NCBI GenBank assembly: GCA_016840025.1
Contig: JAEOTF010000438.1
Coordinates: 1 to 15,985 of the forward strand
Direction: 5' to 3'
From: Candidatus Hodarchaeota archaeon
GTDB taxonomy: Archaea > Asgardarchaeota > Heimdallarchaeia > Hodarchaeales > YT1-039
DNA length: 15,985 nt
Below, one piece after another: positions 1 through 8,300 of this stretch; positions within the stretch are counted from its first letter, which is position 1, and each line of letters begins with the position of its first letter. Both the position numbers and the translations under genes were made by a program. Below the pieces are notes generated by a model. It worked only from the letters and a program-made list of their open reading frames with translations, was not told the origin of the DNA and did no database searches.

Positions 1-1
1 A

Positions 2-157
2 ATCCATTGTAAAGGCATTATCTTTTTCCGTTATCTTCTCGTTACAACTTATTACGACTACGATGTAATTAAGACAGAAGAATTCTTTGATAACAGAGAA
101 GACGCTGTACGTTATTGGAAAAGCGAGATAAAAAGTCTAACACATGTATCTTTCTAA
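2..157 (+). CDS. 3' end of an unidentified protein gene (partial)
   Basis: A frame open from the window edge runs 51 codons to a TAA at 155-157. The tail is mixed charged and aromatic, ending ...DNREDAVRYWKSEIKSLTHVSF, which reads like the C-terminus of a soluble protein. The neighbouring + frame is closed after three codons. The gene converges with the minus-strand operon that ends at 220, leaving 62 bp between them, which is a normal gap between convergent genes. I do not recognise the family and most of the gene lies outside the window. The length is short enough that a chance open frame is possible. Confidence 0.5.
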   Translation: MHCKGIIFFRYLLVTTYYDYDVIKTEEFFDNREDAVRYWKSEIKSLTHVSF

Positions 158-219
158 GGTACACAATAATACTCCAGAAAAACGACTTTATAGAATCTTG
201 AAAAACACAAGCTTTAGTT

Positions 220-981
220 TTAATTCTGTGTATTAAAAAAATGAAGCTTGATTATCTTTTTCGGAGTCTTAGGTGTAATGAATCTCGCTAATAAGAACAA
301 ACTAATCAAATAAAGACCTGAAAATAATATTCCATCTCTAATCGCTGATACCGGGGAGCCAGTACGGCTAAGTGTGATATATCCACTGATCGCAAAAATG
401 AAGTATACCCAAAGAACATACACAGGTGAGAAAGAGGCAGGTTGCACTGTCGTTCCATGATAGAGAAAAGAGTAGTCACTCAAACTAGGTAATGCCACTC
501 CAAAACAGCTAAAAATAAGGTAGATATGGATTAATACGCCTAATAAACCCATTTTAGCTAGAATGGGACTTGATAAGATAATAAAGAGCAAGAGAGCTAG
601 TGCTCCCTTCAAGGGTGCTGAAGCAATCTTCCAAGCATCCCGTGTAGAATAGTTTTGAAGAGAAATATGAGAAGAGTCTTTCCCTCGCCATTGAGCCCAC
701 ATGTCATTAACTGCCTGTTCTTTCTTATTTCGTTCATCCACCTTTTTGGCTGCATCAACATGGAGCCACACATGCATATAGCGAAACGGAAGGGCAAGTG
801 TGTTCAAAACGTGCCTTAAATGGGGGATAATGACACAAAAAAATTGAATAAATACATAAGTTAGTATCATCGATAAAAGAAGGGTCGGATATCGAGTAAA
901 TCCCTCTAACACAGTACGCTGATACCATTCAAGACTTTCTCCTAAGATAGACGTAAGCAGTATTTCTAACAAATTAGACAT
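220..981 (-). CDS. Multi-pass membrane protein of unknown function
   Basis: About 253 aa. One hydrophobic segment lies near the N-terminus (about residues 32-53). A basic, charged stretch of about 70 residues follows, rich in Lys, Arg, Glu and His (about 60-120), presumably cytoplasmic. Four more hydrophobic segments follow (about 125-143, 146-166, 185-203, 215-235), and the C-terminus is Lys-rich. The frame opens at a TTG at 996, but the ATG at 981 is the better start because GGAGA lies 8 bases upstream of it. From 981 the gene overlaps the upstream 85-aa gene by 8 bp (ATGTCTAA), which suggests translational coupling. It is the last gene of a three-gene minus-strand operon. I see no complete metalloprotease HExxH motif, although His residues sit beside the membrane in the N-terminal half. 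The family is not recognised. Confidence 0.8.
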   Translation of the reverse strand: MSNLLEILLTSILGESLEWYQRTVLEGFTRYPTLLLSMILTYVFIQFFCVIIPHLRHVLNTLALPFRYMHVWLHVDAAKKVDERNKKEQAVNDMWAQWRGKDSSHISLQNYSTRDAWKIASAPLKGALALLLFIILSSPILAKMGLLGVLIHIYLIFSCFGVALPSLSDYSFLYHGTTVQPASFSPVYVLWVYFIFAISGYITLSRTGSPVSAIRDGILFSGLYLISLFLLARFITPKTPKKIIKLHFFNTQN

Positions 982-1231
982 GTATGTTTTCTCCAAATTC
1001 GGATATTACAAGAATTTTTCGATACCGGGGGTGTCCGCTATGGATGATAAAATGACGGGCTTGATGACATTCCTGTTTCACTTGAACACGATGGATAGTC
1101 GATGCAGGGAGTTCTGTCAAATCTACCTGGTGTTCTTCTCCACACACGCACGCAATCATCAAAAATGCGCGGGGTTCGTGAAAAAGTGGTGGAATATGTT
1201 CTGTACTGATGGTTTGTAGGGTTTTTGCCAT
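974..1231 (-). CDS. Small Cys/His protein, possible zinc-binding fold
   Basis: 85 aa, starting at an ATG at 1231 with a strong ribosome site (GGAGGT at 1240-1245) 8 bases upstream. That site lies inside the last codons of the preceding gene, whose stop is 1 bp away from this start. Residues that may bind metal are C-x-C-G near residues 28-31, a His shortly after, and a later Cys with several His residues in a CHQARHFIIHSGHPRYR segment. The shape, CxCG followed by a hydrophobic strand and then a Cys/His pair before another strand, resembles small archaeal zinc-ribbon-like domains, but this is inference from residue spacing only. Middle gene of the operon, coupled at both ends. Function unknown. 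Confidence 0.75.
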   Translation of the reverse strand: MAKTLQTISTEHIPPLFHEPRAFLMIACVCGEEHQVDLTELPASTIHRVQVKQECHQARHFIIHSGHPRYRKILVISEFGENIHV

Positions 1232-1232
1232 T

Positions 1233-2024
1233 TTAGCTTACCTCCGTACAATTTGTTTTCTTAAGATCCAATTGTGACGTTTTTTCGGGTGTGGGTTGAA
1301 AGAAATGATGAAAAAAATCGGATGGAATATCATAGTTCTTCAAACCAGGACTAGTGGACTTAGAAACGTTTTTAGAGGACGGCAATAACCTTCTAGTGTC
1401 GGGAAGTAGTGTTACTAGCTCTTCCATATTTTTAAAAACAACAACATCGTCTATGTTGATGTTTTCTTCTTTCATATAGAGTAATTGCTCTTTTGTTGTT
1501 AATTTTCTGACCTGACATTCACATGCTTCTAATATAGCAGTGAAAGAGCGACTTTTTAACTTAAGAGTTGTTAATGCTGCATTTATTTGTGTTTTATTGG
1601 GTTCTTCAATAACTTCAACAGGTACCATCACCTGTGCTAAGATTAAAAGACCTACATGCTCCTCATTCGAGGCATTATCATTTAATTTAATTCTAAAAAG
1701 TCGTTTTTGTAATTTAATATCTCCTAAGCGAACGATCCGAGAAATAGCTTGAGCACTGTGAGAATTTAAAGGTAGAAGGCAAAACATTTCCGAAACACAT
1801 GCCGCCAAACACTTTTGAGCGGCTGTATCATTATAAAGATGAAGAAGGATGTGTTGTTCTTTAGGAAGTGCATATGTACGGATCTTCCAAGCATTGTTAT
1901 GAGAAAAAGCACCCTTATTCTGTTGTGTTTCATCACTTGGAGTAAAAGGAAGAGAATTGGGATTTTCTATAAAGTGAGCTTCTTGAGTCGACTCTGAAAC
2001 GTTTGTAAAGCTTGCTTTTGACAT
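1233..2024 (-). CDS. Soluble protein of unknown function, first gene of operon
   Basis: 263 aa from an ATG at 2024, with GGGTGAG about 9 bases upstream (within 2031-2040 on the opposite strand). The first ~45 residues are polar and low in hydrophobics, probably disordered. A folded core of mixed alpha/beta character spans about residues 45-215, and the last ~45 residues are Ser/Lys/Pro-rich. No transmembrane segment or signal peptide is visible. The core has strands followed by a helix and the phrase ACECQVRKLTTKEQLLYMKEE, which loosely recalls the N-terminal domain of VirB4/TraC-type ATPases (helix, Gly/Cys turn, strand, then RLxxEEL). No Walker motif is present, so it is not an ATPase itself. 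The gene is divergent from the giant surface protein and leads the operon with the 85-aa and membrane proteins. Confidence 0.75.
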   Translation of the reverse strand: MSKASFTNVSESTQEAHFIENPNSLPFTPSDETQQNKGAFSHNNAWKIRTYALPKEQHILLHLYNDTAAQKCLAACVSEMFCLLPLNSHSAQAISRIVRLGDIKLQKRLFRIKLNDNASNEEHVGLLILAQVMVPVEVIEEPNKTQINAALTTLKLKSRSFTAILEACECQVRKLTTKEQLLYMKEENINIDDVVVFKNMEELVTLLPDTRRLLPSSKNVSKSTSPGLKNYDIPSDFFHHFFQPTPEKTSQLDLKKTNCTEVS

Positions 2025-2125
2025 TAAACTTCACTCACCCTTCCCATGTTTTTGTGCATAAAAAGTTCGGAAAAAGGTTAACTCTATTTTTCAGACAAAT
2101 AAAAACTCGAAGGAAGGGTGAAAGG
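2025..2125. promoter_or_regulatory. Divergent promoter region
   Basis: 101 bp between the ATG of the minus-strand operon (2024) and the preferred TTG start of the giant + strand gene (2126). Both genes have a GGAAGGGTGA-type ribosome site here, one on each strand (2031-2045 minus, 2112-2121 plus). An AT-rich stretch near 2085-2105 (TATTTTTC, AAATAAAAA) could carry TATA elements, but I cannot place a transcription start. If the upstream ATG at 2012 were used for the giant gene, the two coding regions would overlap head to head and no intergenic promoter would remain. Confidence 0.4.
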
Positions 2126-5100
2126 TTGAATAGGTGCTATCTATTGAATGGACTGAAAAAACTATTACTTGGATTCATACTCATATGTGTCGTTCTAGCC
2201 CTCAATAGAATGTCCGATGGAACGACATTAGTAAAAGCGACACCATTAACCACTCAACCAACGATTACGGAAATATTTCCAGACAGATTGGAAGCACATA
2301 CGTTTGACTCGGTAAGTTTTACAATTCATGTAACATCGAACGGTATTCCCGTCCCCGATGGTTTGGTTACTGTGAGAGAAGCCACAGACTACTTTTACGC
2401 TGTTTCTGGTGATATTGTCGAGGGAATAGTGATTCTTGAATGGGTTGCACAGCCCTGGACCCCTACGGGGTGGTGTACCTTTATTGCTTCATTTGAGGGA
2501 ACGACAGGATACGAAGCTTCTTCAGGTACTACTGAAGTTAGTATAGCGTCACCCCCACCTACTGGTGCATGGGATACCGAAACAGCAATAACATCGGACG
2601 TTTCAACGGCATGGATTGACTCTACTATCAATTTTTCTGTTTCCATTACAATTCTTGGAGGAGCTTTTCCGTTTTTTTCAGGAGGATACATTAGTTTAGT
2701 AGATATCACCGAGAATATTGTTCTACAACGGCAAGATATCAGTGATCAAGCAGCTGTGACCTATACAGCTACTTTCATGCAAGTTATTCCAACGTGGTAT
2801 TCCTCAGGGATTCATTCGTTTGAGGTTCGTTATACAGGCTCATCTGAAGCAGATCATGCCCCATCTAGTGGATCATGTGTCATTCAAGTCTTTGTTAATG
2901 GGTATTCTCTGTCATTGAACGCTAATGCAACAACAATCAATCGAGAAGATGATAGTTTATTACTCAGTGCTTATATAGAGGGTGATGATCCTAGTGGTCA
3001 TCAAATTACACTGAAAAGCATACAAAACGATACTCAAGCGCAATTAGATGAGACAAATGTTACGTCTCGAGACTATTCGTATGTTTTTACACCCACCTAT
3101 TCACATCAATTAGGACCAATAGACTTTGAATTTACTCTTAGATCCCCCTTAACTGGAATTATCGAAGCCCAAGAGACGCTTTCCGCACTAATTATCGATA
3201 ATATATCGATTGTCTATGAGTTTGATGCGGAAGAATACACCATAGGTGATACAATTCATCTAATAGTTTATTCGGTAGAAACTGATGTACCAACGCAACC
3301 TGTCTTAACCAATGTAACTGTTCGAGATTTAAGTATTCCACTTGAGCTTGGACCAACAACTACTGATATATATGGTAGAACCGAGTTTGAATGGCAGTTA
3401 TCTGATGGTATAGCAGGCGGTATGCACCAGATAGAAATTCAAGCGACCCCTCTTGAGACTTGGTATTCTGAAGAAATTGTAACTACTGAAATAACTGTTC
3501 GAAGTGACATAGAGTTTATACTGGCGTACCCTAGTAGTGTCCAACGTGGAGAACAGGCTATTTTCAACTGCACTATTGTATATAACTCCTCTTTCATTAG
3601 TGAGGGGTATTTGAATCTACGTTATCAGAATGATACCTTAATTTGGTCTACTGAGGTAACTGGACCCCTTTCTTATACATACGATGTACCCCTAACGCAA
3701 TCAATTGGACCTCTCGGCTTTTTATGGGAGTATGAAGGATCGGAATTATTTCGTCCAAGTAACCAAAGTTTCACAATGTCTGTCTTCTCTGAACCTCATT
3801 TCGGCACACTAAGTGCAAATCGTACCAGTGTGATCCCTGGAATGACTATAGAGGTAACAGGAAGTTTACTGGATGAAAAAGGGCAAGGAATTGGGAATGT
3901 ATCTGTAACACTCTGGGATAATGGTCAGTTGTTTGTGACTGTGTCTACAATGGAAAACGGAAGCTTCTTTTATGAATATACTGTACCAAATGACGCTACT
4001 CTAGGTATTCATGTACTTGAAGTTCAGTTCACCGGAGATTATAATTTTTACTTGTTACCTGCAGCCAATTCGGGCGCATGCACAGTTACAGTCCGTCCAC
4101 CTCTTCAAATAATACTTAACAGCTCTCTAATAAGCACAGAGACGTCAAGTATTCAGGTCATAGGAGCCCCTTATGAACAAGTAGAATTAGCATGGAGCCC
4201 GTTGAATTCCACTCCTCTTCAGTGGTATACCATTAATACCCTCATTCTTGATTCTAATGGTCAAGGAAATTGGGATTGGAATGTTCCAATTTTCAAAGGC
4301 AATATATCGTTACGTCTCATGAATATTGATAATGAAATGGTGTTTGTCGAAGCGATAATATTATCCCGAGCACAAGTAATTCTCAACAATTTGTCTAACG
4401 AAACCCAAGTACAAACCACCATACTCTTCGAGGGACAAGTTAATGAAGAATTTCGGATACTTTTAGATCAAGCAGTTCTTTCAGGATGGCAATCAGCGGG
4501 AACATTTCAAGAAGTCCTGAGTTTTCAAACCCGTGGTCTTCATACGGTTACTATTCAAACCCGTGGGGAATATGTTGTAGCTGAAGACCTTTCTTATCCG
4601 ATCTCCGTCTTCGAACCCTTAACCGCAACATTAGATCTCCCTGATTCAGTATCTGCGAGTAGCGGTATCACAGCCCTAGTTACTATAGAAGGTACCCATG
4701 AAGGACCCATAAGTGGTATGTCTGTTAGTTTAGCCGCGAATGGTACCGAACGAGCAGTGAGTACAACAACAATCGATGGAACAGCGTCATTAACCTTTTC
4801 TTTGTCTCCTGGTACCTACAATATCAGCTGTGAAACCGAGACAGCTGATGCTTACTATCAAAATGTTTGTATCTCTCAAAATCTTCTTGTTCGAAGCACC
4901 ACTCAGCTAATGGTTGCTTCTACGGATTTGTATTATTATGAGACATGTATAGTAACAGCGGTACTTTATGATGAAACGAATACTCCTATTTCTAACCAAT
5001 ATATAGAATTCCTGATTTCAGCAGACCAAGGGGATATCTGGAGTTCCCTCGGGATTAATATGACAGATAGTAATGGAACGAGTGAAGTATCATGGTCCAA

Positions 5101-7447
5101 TGACCTAACATCCGGGATTTATCTCCTAAAAGCTGAATTCACTGGTTCATTTTATTATGACGCGTCTCTTACTACAGTGGAAGTGATGATTCAGAGGAAT
5201 ACAATTGTAGCTTCTTGGGAATCATTAAGCGGTGTCTATGGTACAGAAATAACACTTAATGTTAGTCTGCACACCTTATCCGATGTCTTAATTTCTGACT
5301 CTCTTAATTTGTCTCTGACGATCGTTTCTGAAGAGCAGGGTTATCTAGTAACTACCAGGGATTCTAATAACTCTGGATTTATCATTTTTTCCTTCATTTT
5401 AAACTTCAGTCCTGGAAATTATACTTTATTAGTCACATTTGATGGTAATCCAAATTATATGCCTGGAAACTGGAGTAATAGCCTTTCTATTCTAAAAATA
5501 GAAACTGTTCTTCAACCTACACAGGTTTCATATGAAACAACTTATGGAAAGCCGCTAAATATCTCATTGAGTGTAAATACCATCGATGGAATTCCTGTAA
5601 CAGATGGAGAAGTAAAATTATCTATAATAAAAGATCAAACTATCTATAGCGAGCGAATAAACACAGTTGTCGATACTCAAGTTAGTTTTAATTCCCTTAT
5701 TAATCTCCCCGAAGGCATATATACACTTTCATTTGAGTACTCTGGTAATGACACTGTTGCAGCTTCATCCACTACTGAAGAATTAATCGTAAATAAAGGG
5801 GAAGCAACACTCAACCCAATCATAGAGTCGGGTGTTTATACTTACGGGACGACTTTTTCATGGACAGCATACATATTAGATGCCTCGGGAAACCCTGTCT
5901 CTGGGGTACCAGTCTCTTTTGCGACTTCGCGGACAGGTCTCTTGTGGGACACTTGGGGGACGATAGAAACGAATACGTCGGGGTATGCTGTATTAGAACT
6001 CTATTGGATACAAAATCCTCAACTTCGTTACGGTGTTCCTGGAACTTATACCTTACGGGTTGCTATGGAAGAGAATCCTTTCGTCCTCGATCGCTCGGAA
6101 ACTCGGCTAATCTCAATAATCAAAATGGATACAACAGTCTTGCTCCAAAATTGCACTGTTGAAAGATTAAAGACGACAATGATTCAGGGGACTCTAACCA
6201 CTTCTTCAGGTGATCCTATTGAGAATGCACCTATCCCACTTTTTTGGACAGGGACAGTGAGTGGAGCTTGGGAACAACTTACGATAGTGAGCTCGGATGT
6301 CTCAGGTAACTTTGTTTTCGAGATTACTATTTCTTTAATTCCCTATACCTATGAAATTAAAGCGGAATATGTGGGAAATGACTATTATGAGGGAACCTCG
6401 ACTATAAGTACCCTAGAAGTAATAGATAATCCAGGTCAACTCTTGAATGTTCAAATTTCACCGTCCTCCCTTCAATTAGGAGAATCCATATTGATACAAG
6501 TTAATGCACAGGATAAGGACTCCATTAGCACGGTTTCTGCGATTATACATCAGAATCAAACCGACTTCAGTTATACCTTACCCCTAATAAACATGAATGA
6601 GACTTTTGAAGGTCTCCTTTTCTGTGATGCCCAGTTCGTTTTAGGAAGCTGGACCATAGATTTTGTTATCATAGATGCACTCGGTCTCGAAACTCGGTTT
6701 GTAGCTCAAGCTCAATTCAAAATTATCACCAATCCCGCTCCAGAATTAAACGTACATTGGGATCAATTAACTCTTAATGATGGGGAAACAACAAATTACA
6801 CGCTAACAGTCTCGGATAGTGTAGGAATAAGTAATGTCTCAATCGTCCGAGAAAATGAAACAGTCTTGATAGAATTAGTTGATAATGGTACGGTTTCTGG
6901 ACAATTACAATTCCTTTCACCGGGAACGTACTTCGTGCAGGTTATAGCTAAGGATAATGCTGGTGCTGTAACAGTGGTAGATTTCACTTTTGAGATCATA
7001 GGAAATGGACCTGAGTTCCTAAATGTCTATCCATCAACAACAACGGTTGCCAACCTAAACACTCCTGTCCTATTGGAAGTTGAAACGATCGTAACCGATC
7101 CTTCAGGCATAGCTACAGTGACACTCTATTCAAATTCAACTGAATACCCCCTCGACTTCACCAATAACCTTTGGAGTACTAAATTAGAACTTTCTGAAGC
7201 GACGTATTCTCTTTGGCTCATTGCATCAGATATCTATGGCATTGAAAGTAGGTATGAGCTGGGACAGATTAATCCGAGCTCAAATGATATAACCTCATCT
7301 AATAATAGCGGAAATCACTCTGAAAATTCATCTTCAACTACTGATAATAACTTATCCCCCCTTCTCTTAGCAGGAATGCTGGGTTTATCCCTTACAGTTA
7401 TTTTTGGGAGCTATATATTAAATTGGCGTAGGAAAAACTCTTTATAA
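2126..7447 (+). CDS. Giant Ig-like repeat surface protein, membrane anchored
   Basis: About 1,773 aa from a TTG at 2126. The frame is open upstream to an ATG at 2012, but GGTGA precedes 2126 and this start avoids overlap with the divergent gene; a TTG at 2144 (AGGTG 7 bases upstream) is also possible. The N-terminus is a signal peptide or anchor (KKLLLGFILICVVLAL). The body is almost all beta-strand Ig-like modules. A recurring strand pair, G-x-Y-x-L-x-x-x-F-x-G-x-x-x-Y followed by T-x-x-V-x-V, starts near residues 997, 1097, 1197, 1306 and 1406, so modules are about 100 residues, as in bacterial-type Ig-like (Big) repeats. The last three modules (about 1430-1710) look like PKD or fibronectin-type folds. 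Many N-x-S/T sequons are present. The C-terminus has a Ser/Asn/Thr-rich stalk (about 1720-1745), one membrane span and WRRKNSL. Likely an adhesin or cell-surface structural protein with no visible enzyme domain. Confidence 0.9.
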   Translation: MNRCYLLNGLKKLLLGFILICVVLALNRMSDGTTLVKATPLTTQPTITEIFPDRLEAHTFDSVSFTIHVTSNGIPVPDGLVTVREATDYFYAVSGDIVEGIVILEWVAQPWTPTGWCTFIASFEGTTGYEASSGTTEVSIASPPPTGAWDTETAITSDVSTAWIDSTINFSVSITILGGAFPFFSGGYISLVDITENIVLQRQDISDQAAVTYTATFMQVIPTWYSSGIHSFEVRYTGSSEADHAPSSGSCVIQVFVNGYSLSLNANATTINREDDSLLLSAYIEGDDPSGHQITLKSIQNDTQAQLDETNVTSRDYSYVFTPTYSHQLGPIDFEFTLRSPLTGIIEAQETLSALIIDNISIVYEFDAEEYTIGDTIHLIVYSVETDVPTQPVLTNVTVRDLSIPLELGPTTTDIYGRTEFEWQLSDGIAGGMHQIEIQATPLETWYSEEIVTTEITVRSDIEFILAYPSSVQRGEQAIFNCTIVYNSSFISEGYLNLRYQNDTLIWSTEVTGPLSYTYDVPLTQSIGPLGFLWEYEGSELFRPSNQSFTMSVFSEPHFGTLSANRTSVIPGMTIEVTGSLLDEKGQGIGNVSVTLWDNGQLFVTVSTMENGSFFYEYTVPNDATLGIHVLEVQFTGDYNFYLLPAANSGACTVTVRPPLQIILNSSLISTETSSIQVIGAPYEQVELAWSPLNSTPLQWYTINTLILDSNGQGNWDWNVPIFKGNISLRLMNIDNEMVFVEAIILSRAQVILNNLSNETQVQTTILFEGQVNEEFRILLDQAVLSGWQSAGTFQEVLSFQTRGLHTVTIQTRGEYVVAEDLSYPISVFEPLTATLDLPDSVSASSGITALVTIEGTHEGPISGMSVSLAANGTERAVSTTTIDGTASLTFSLSPGTYNISCETETADAYYQNVCISQNLLVRSTTQLMVASTDLYYYETCIVTAVLYDETNTPISNQYIEFLISADQGDIWSSLGINMTDSNGTSEVSWSNDLTSGIYLLKAEFTGSFYYDASLTTVEVMIQRNTIVASWESLSGVYGTEITLNVSLHTLSDVLISDSLNLSLTIVSEEQGYLVTTRDSNNSGFIIFSFILNFSPGNYTLLVTFDGNPNYMPGNWSNSLSILKIETVLQPTQVSYETTYGKPLNISLSVNTIDGIPVTDGEVKLSIIKDQTIYSERINTVVDTQVSFNSLINLPEGIYTLSFEYSGNDTVAASSTTEELIVNKGEATLNPIIESGVYTYGTTFSWTAYILDASGNPVSGVPVSFATSRTGLLWDTWGTIETNTSGYAVLELYWIQNPQLRYGVPGTYTLRVAMEENPFVLDRSETRLISIIKMDTTVLLQNCTVERLKTTMIQGTLTTSSGDPIENAPIPLFWTGTVSGAWEQLTIVSSDVSGNFVFEITISLIPYTYEIKAEYVGNDYYEGTSTISTLEVIDNPGQLLNVQISPSSLQLGESILIQVNAQDKDSISTVSAIIHQNQTDFSYTLPLINMNETFEGLLFCDAQFVLGSWTIDFVIIDALGLETRFVAQAQFKIITNPAPELNVHWDQLTLNDGETTNYTLTVSDSVGISNVSIVRENETVLIELVDNGTVSGQLQFLSPGTYFVQVIAKDNAGAVTVVDFTFEIIGNGPEFLNVYPSTTTVANLNTPVLLEVETIVTDPSGIATVTLYSNSTEYPLDFTNNLWSTKLELSEATYSLWLIASDIYGIESRYELGQINPSSNDITSSNNSGNHSENSSSTTDNNLSPLLLAGMLGLSLTVIFGSYILNWRRKNSL
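4524..4566 (+). repeat. 13-bp direct repeat inside the giant gene
   Basis: TTCAAACCCGTGG occurs at 4524-4536 and again at 4554-4566, exactly 30 bp apart. It encodes two successive copies of (F/I)QTRG, so it looks like a 10-codon local duplication within one Ig-like module. Confidence 0.6.
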
Positions 7448-7462
7448 ACAACAATTCTCGTA

Positions 7463-7554
7463 TTATTTATACTCAACTATAATAGCGTCTTTTGGGCATA
7501 TATTTACACATTTCATGCACCATTAACACATAATTAAGAACCTACTGAGATTCT
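7463..7554 (-). pseudogene. Decayed ferredoxin-type 4Fe-4S C-terminus
   Basis: On the minus strand, 7519-7463 reads CMKCVNICPKDAIIVEYK and then TAA, the hallmark tail of a 4Fe-4S ferredoxin domain (C-x2-C-x3-C-P followed by a small residue and two aliphatics). Skipping two bases at 7520-7521 brings in L-C-V-N, completing a perfect C-x2-C-x2-C-x3-C-P motif. Further upstream in that shifted frame comes a TAA (7534-7536) and then RRISVGS, which resembles the strand before the cluster in such domains. So one frameshift and one stop interrupt an otherwise good match, and no start or first cluster is visible. What it came from (a small ferredoxin or the tail of a larger Fe-S protein such as the corrinoid activator RamA) cannot be told from here. 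Confidence 0.6.
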
Positions 7555-7642
7555 TCGAGATGTCATCATGCTCGTAAGAAATTTGATCATATATTTTTTT
7601 CTTAGAAAGAACAAATTATTTCAAAAGAGAAGGCTATAGGAC

Positions 7643-8188
7643 ATGTTTAATGGAGATCTAGTCACACTCTGCTCATTAGAATTAGATGATTTAGATTATT
7701 TAATGAATTATTGGAATAATATTGAATTACGAAGGGACCTTGGTCCTGTAATACCACACTCACGAAAAGAAAGAGAGCAATGGATCAAAAATACTTGGGA
7801 TGAGAAGAGTTCGGGCAAAGCATACGTATTTGCTATAAAACATATCAAAACGAATGAATTTCTTGGAACCTGTAGTTTAAAGAATGTTAGACCTATAAAT
7901 CGGAGTGCAGAGGTTAATATTGCAATTTATGATCAAAATAACAGAGGAAAAGGATATGGTACCGACGCAATGAAAGTTTTGTTAGAAGTGGGATTTAATT
8001 ATCTTAATCTTCATAGAATTGGATTGAATGTGTTTGAAACTAATTCTCAAGCTATTGCGGTCTATGAAAAGGTTGGTTTTAAGAAAGTAGGTCTTCGACG
8101 CGACACTGATTTTGTTGAGGGATGTTATGTCAATGATGTCGCTATGGACATTTTAGAAGATGAATGGAGAGAATTAAATAATATTTGA
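7643..8188 (+). CDS. GNAT-family N-acetyltransferase (RimJ/RimL-like)
   Basis: 181 aa, full length for this family, acting in the cytoplasm to move an acetyl group from acetyl-CoA to an amine. The first strand and helix (VTLCSLELDDLDYLMNYWNN) and a central beta sheet lead to the acetyl-CoA pyrophosphate loop, NNRGKGYG (residues 99-106), followed by the helix TDAMKVLLEVGFNYL. The classic motif B segment HRIGLNVFETNSQAIAVYEK and then VGFKKVGLRR follow. This pattern is typical of Acetyltransf_3 proteins acting on ribosomal-protein N-termini, polyamines or small amines; the substrate cannot be read from sequence. The ATG at 7643 has a purine-rich AGAGAAGG about 12 bases upstream. It is 112 bp upstream of the corrinoid protein gene, on the same strand, so co-transcription is possible but not shown. 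Confidence 0.93.
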   Translation: MFNGDLVTLCSLELDDLDYLMNYWNNIELRRDLGPVIPHSRKEREQWIKNTWDEKSSGKAYVFAIKHIKTNEFLGTCSLKNVRPINRSAEVNIAIYDQNNRGKGYGTDAMKVLLEVGFNYLNLHRIGLNVFETNSQAIAVYEKVGFKKVGLRRDTDFVEGCYVNDVAMDILEDEWRELNNI

Positions 8189-8271
8189 AAGGCAATTTGC
8201 TATGATAAGTAAAAAAAGTGAAACCACTAATGAGGAAGAAACTTAATACTTTACATTAAATTATTAGGAAG

Positions 8272-8291
8272 TCACATCATGCTTTATGTGA
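8272..8291 (+). promoter_or_regulatory. Hairpin overlapping the corrinoid gene ribosome site
   Basis: TCACAT (8272-8277) and ATGTGA (8286-8291) are perfect inverted arms around an 8-base loop. The 3' arm includes the GTGA that begins the likely ribosome-binding purines (GTGAGAG, 8288-8294) of the gene starting at 8301. If transcribed, the stem could hide the ribosome site. A 6-bp AT-rich stem is weak and may be chance. Confidence 0.35.
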
Positions 8292-8300
8292 GAGATAACT

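Noticed and set aside
980..1219. 79-codon + frame over the 85-aa gene
   Set aside because: Opposite strand to a gene with a strong ribosome site and operon coupling; no recognisable features.
2395..2709. 104-codon minus frame inside the giant gene
   Set aside because: Antisense shadow of a well-supported Ig-repeat protein.
5860..6162. 100-codon + frame inside the giant gene
   Set aside because: Cys/Arg-rich out-of-frame reading, no ribosome site, overlaps real coding sequence.
8202..8246. 14-codon frame (MISKKSETTNEEET) with AAAGG upstream, between the GNAT and corrinoid genes
   Set aside because: Too short to support; it ends before any fold and looks like chance or a remnant N-terminus.
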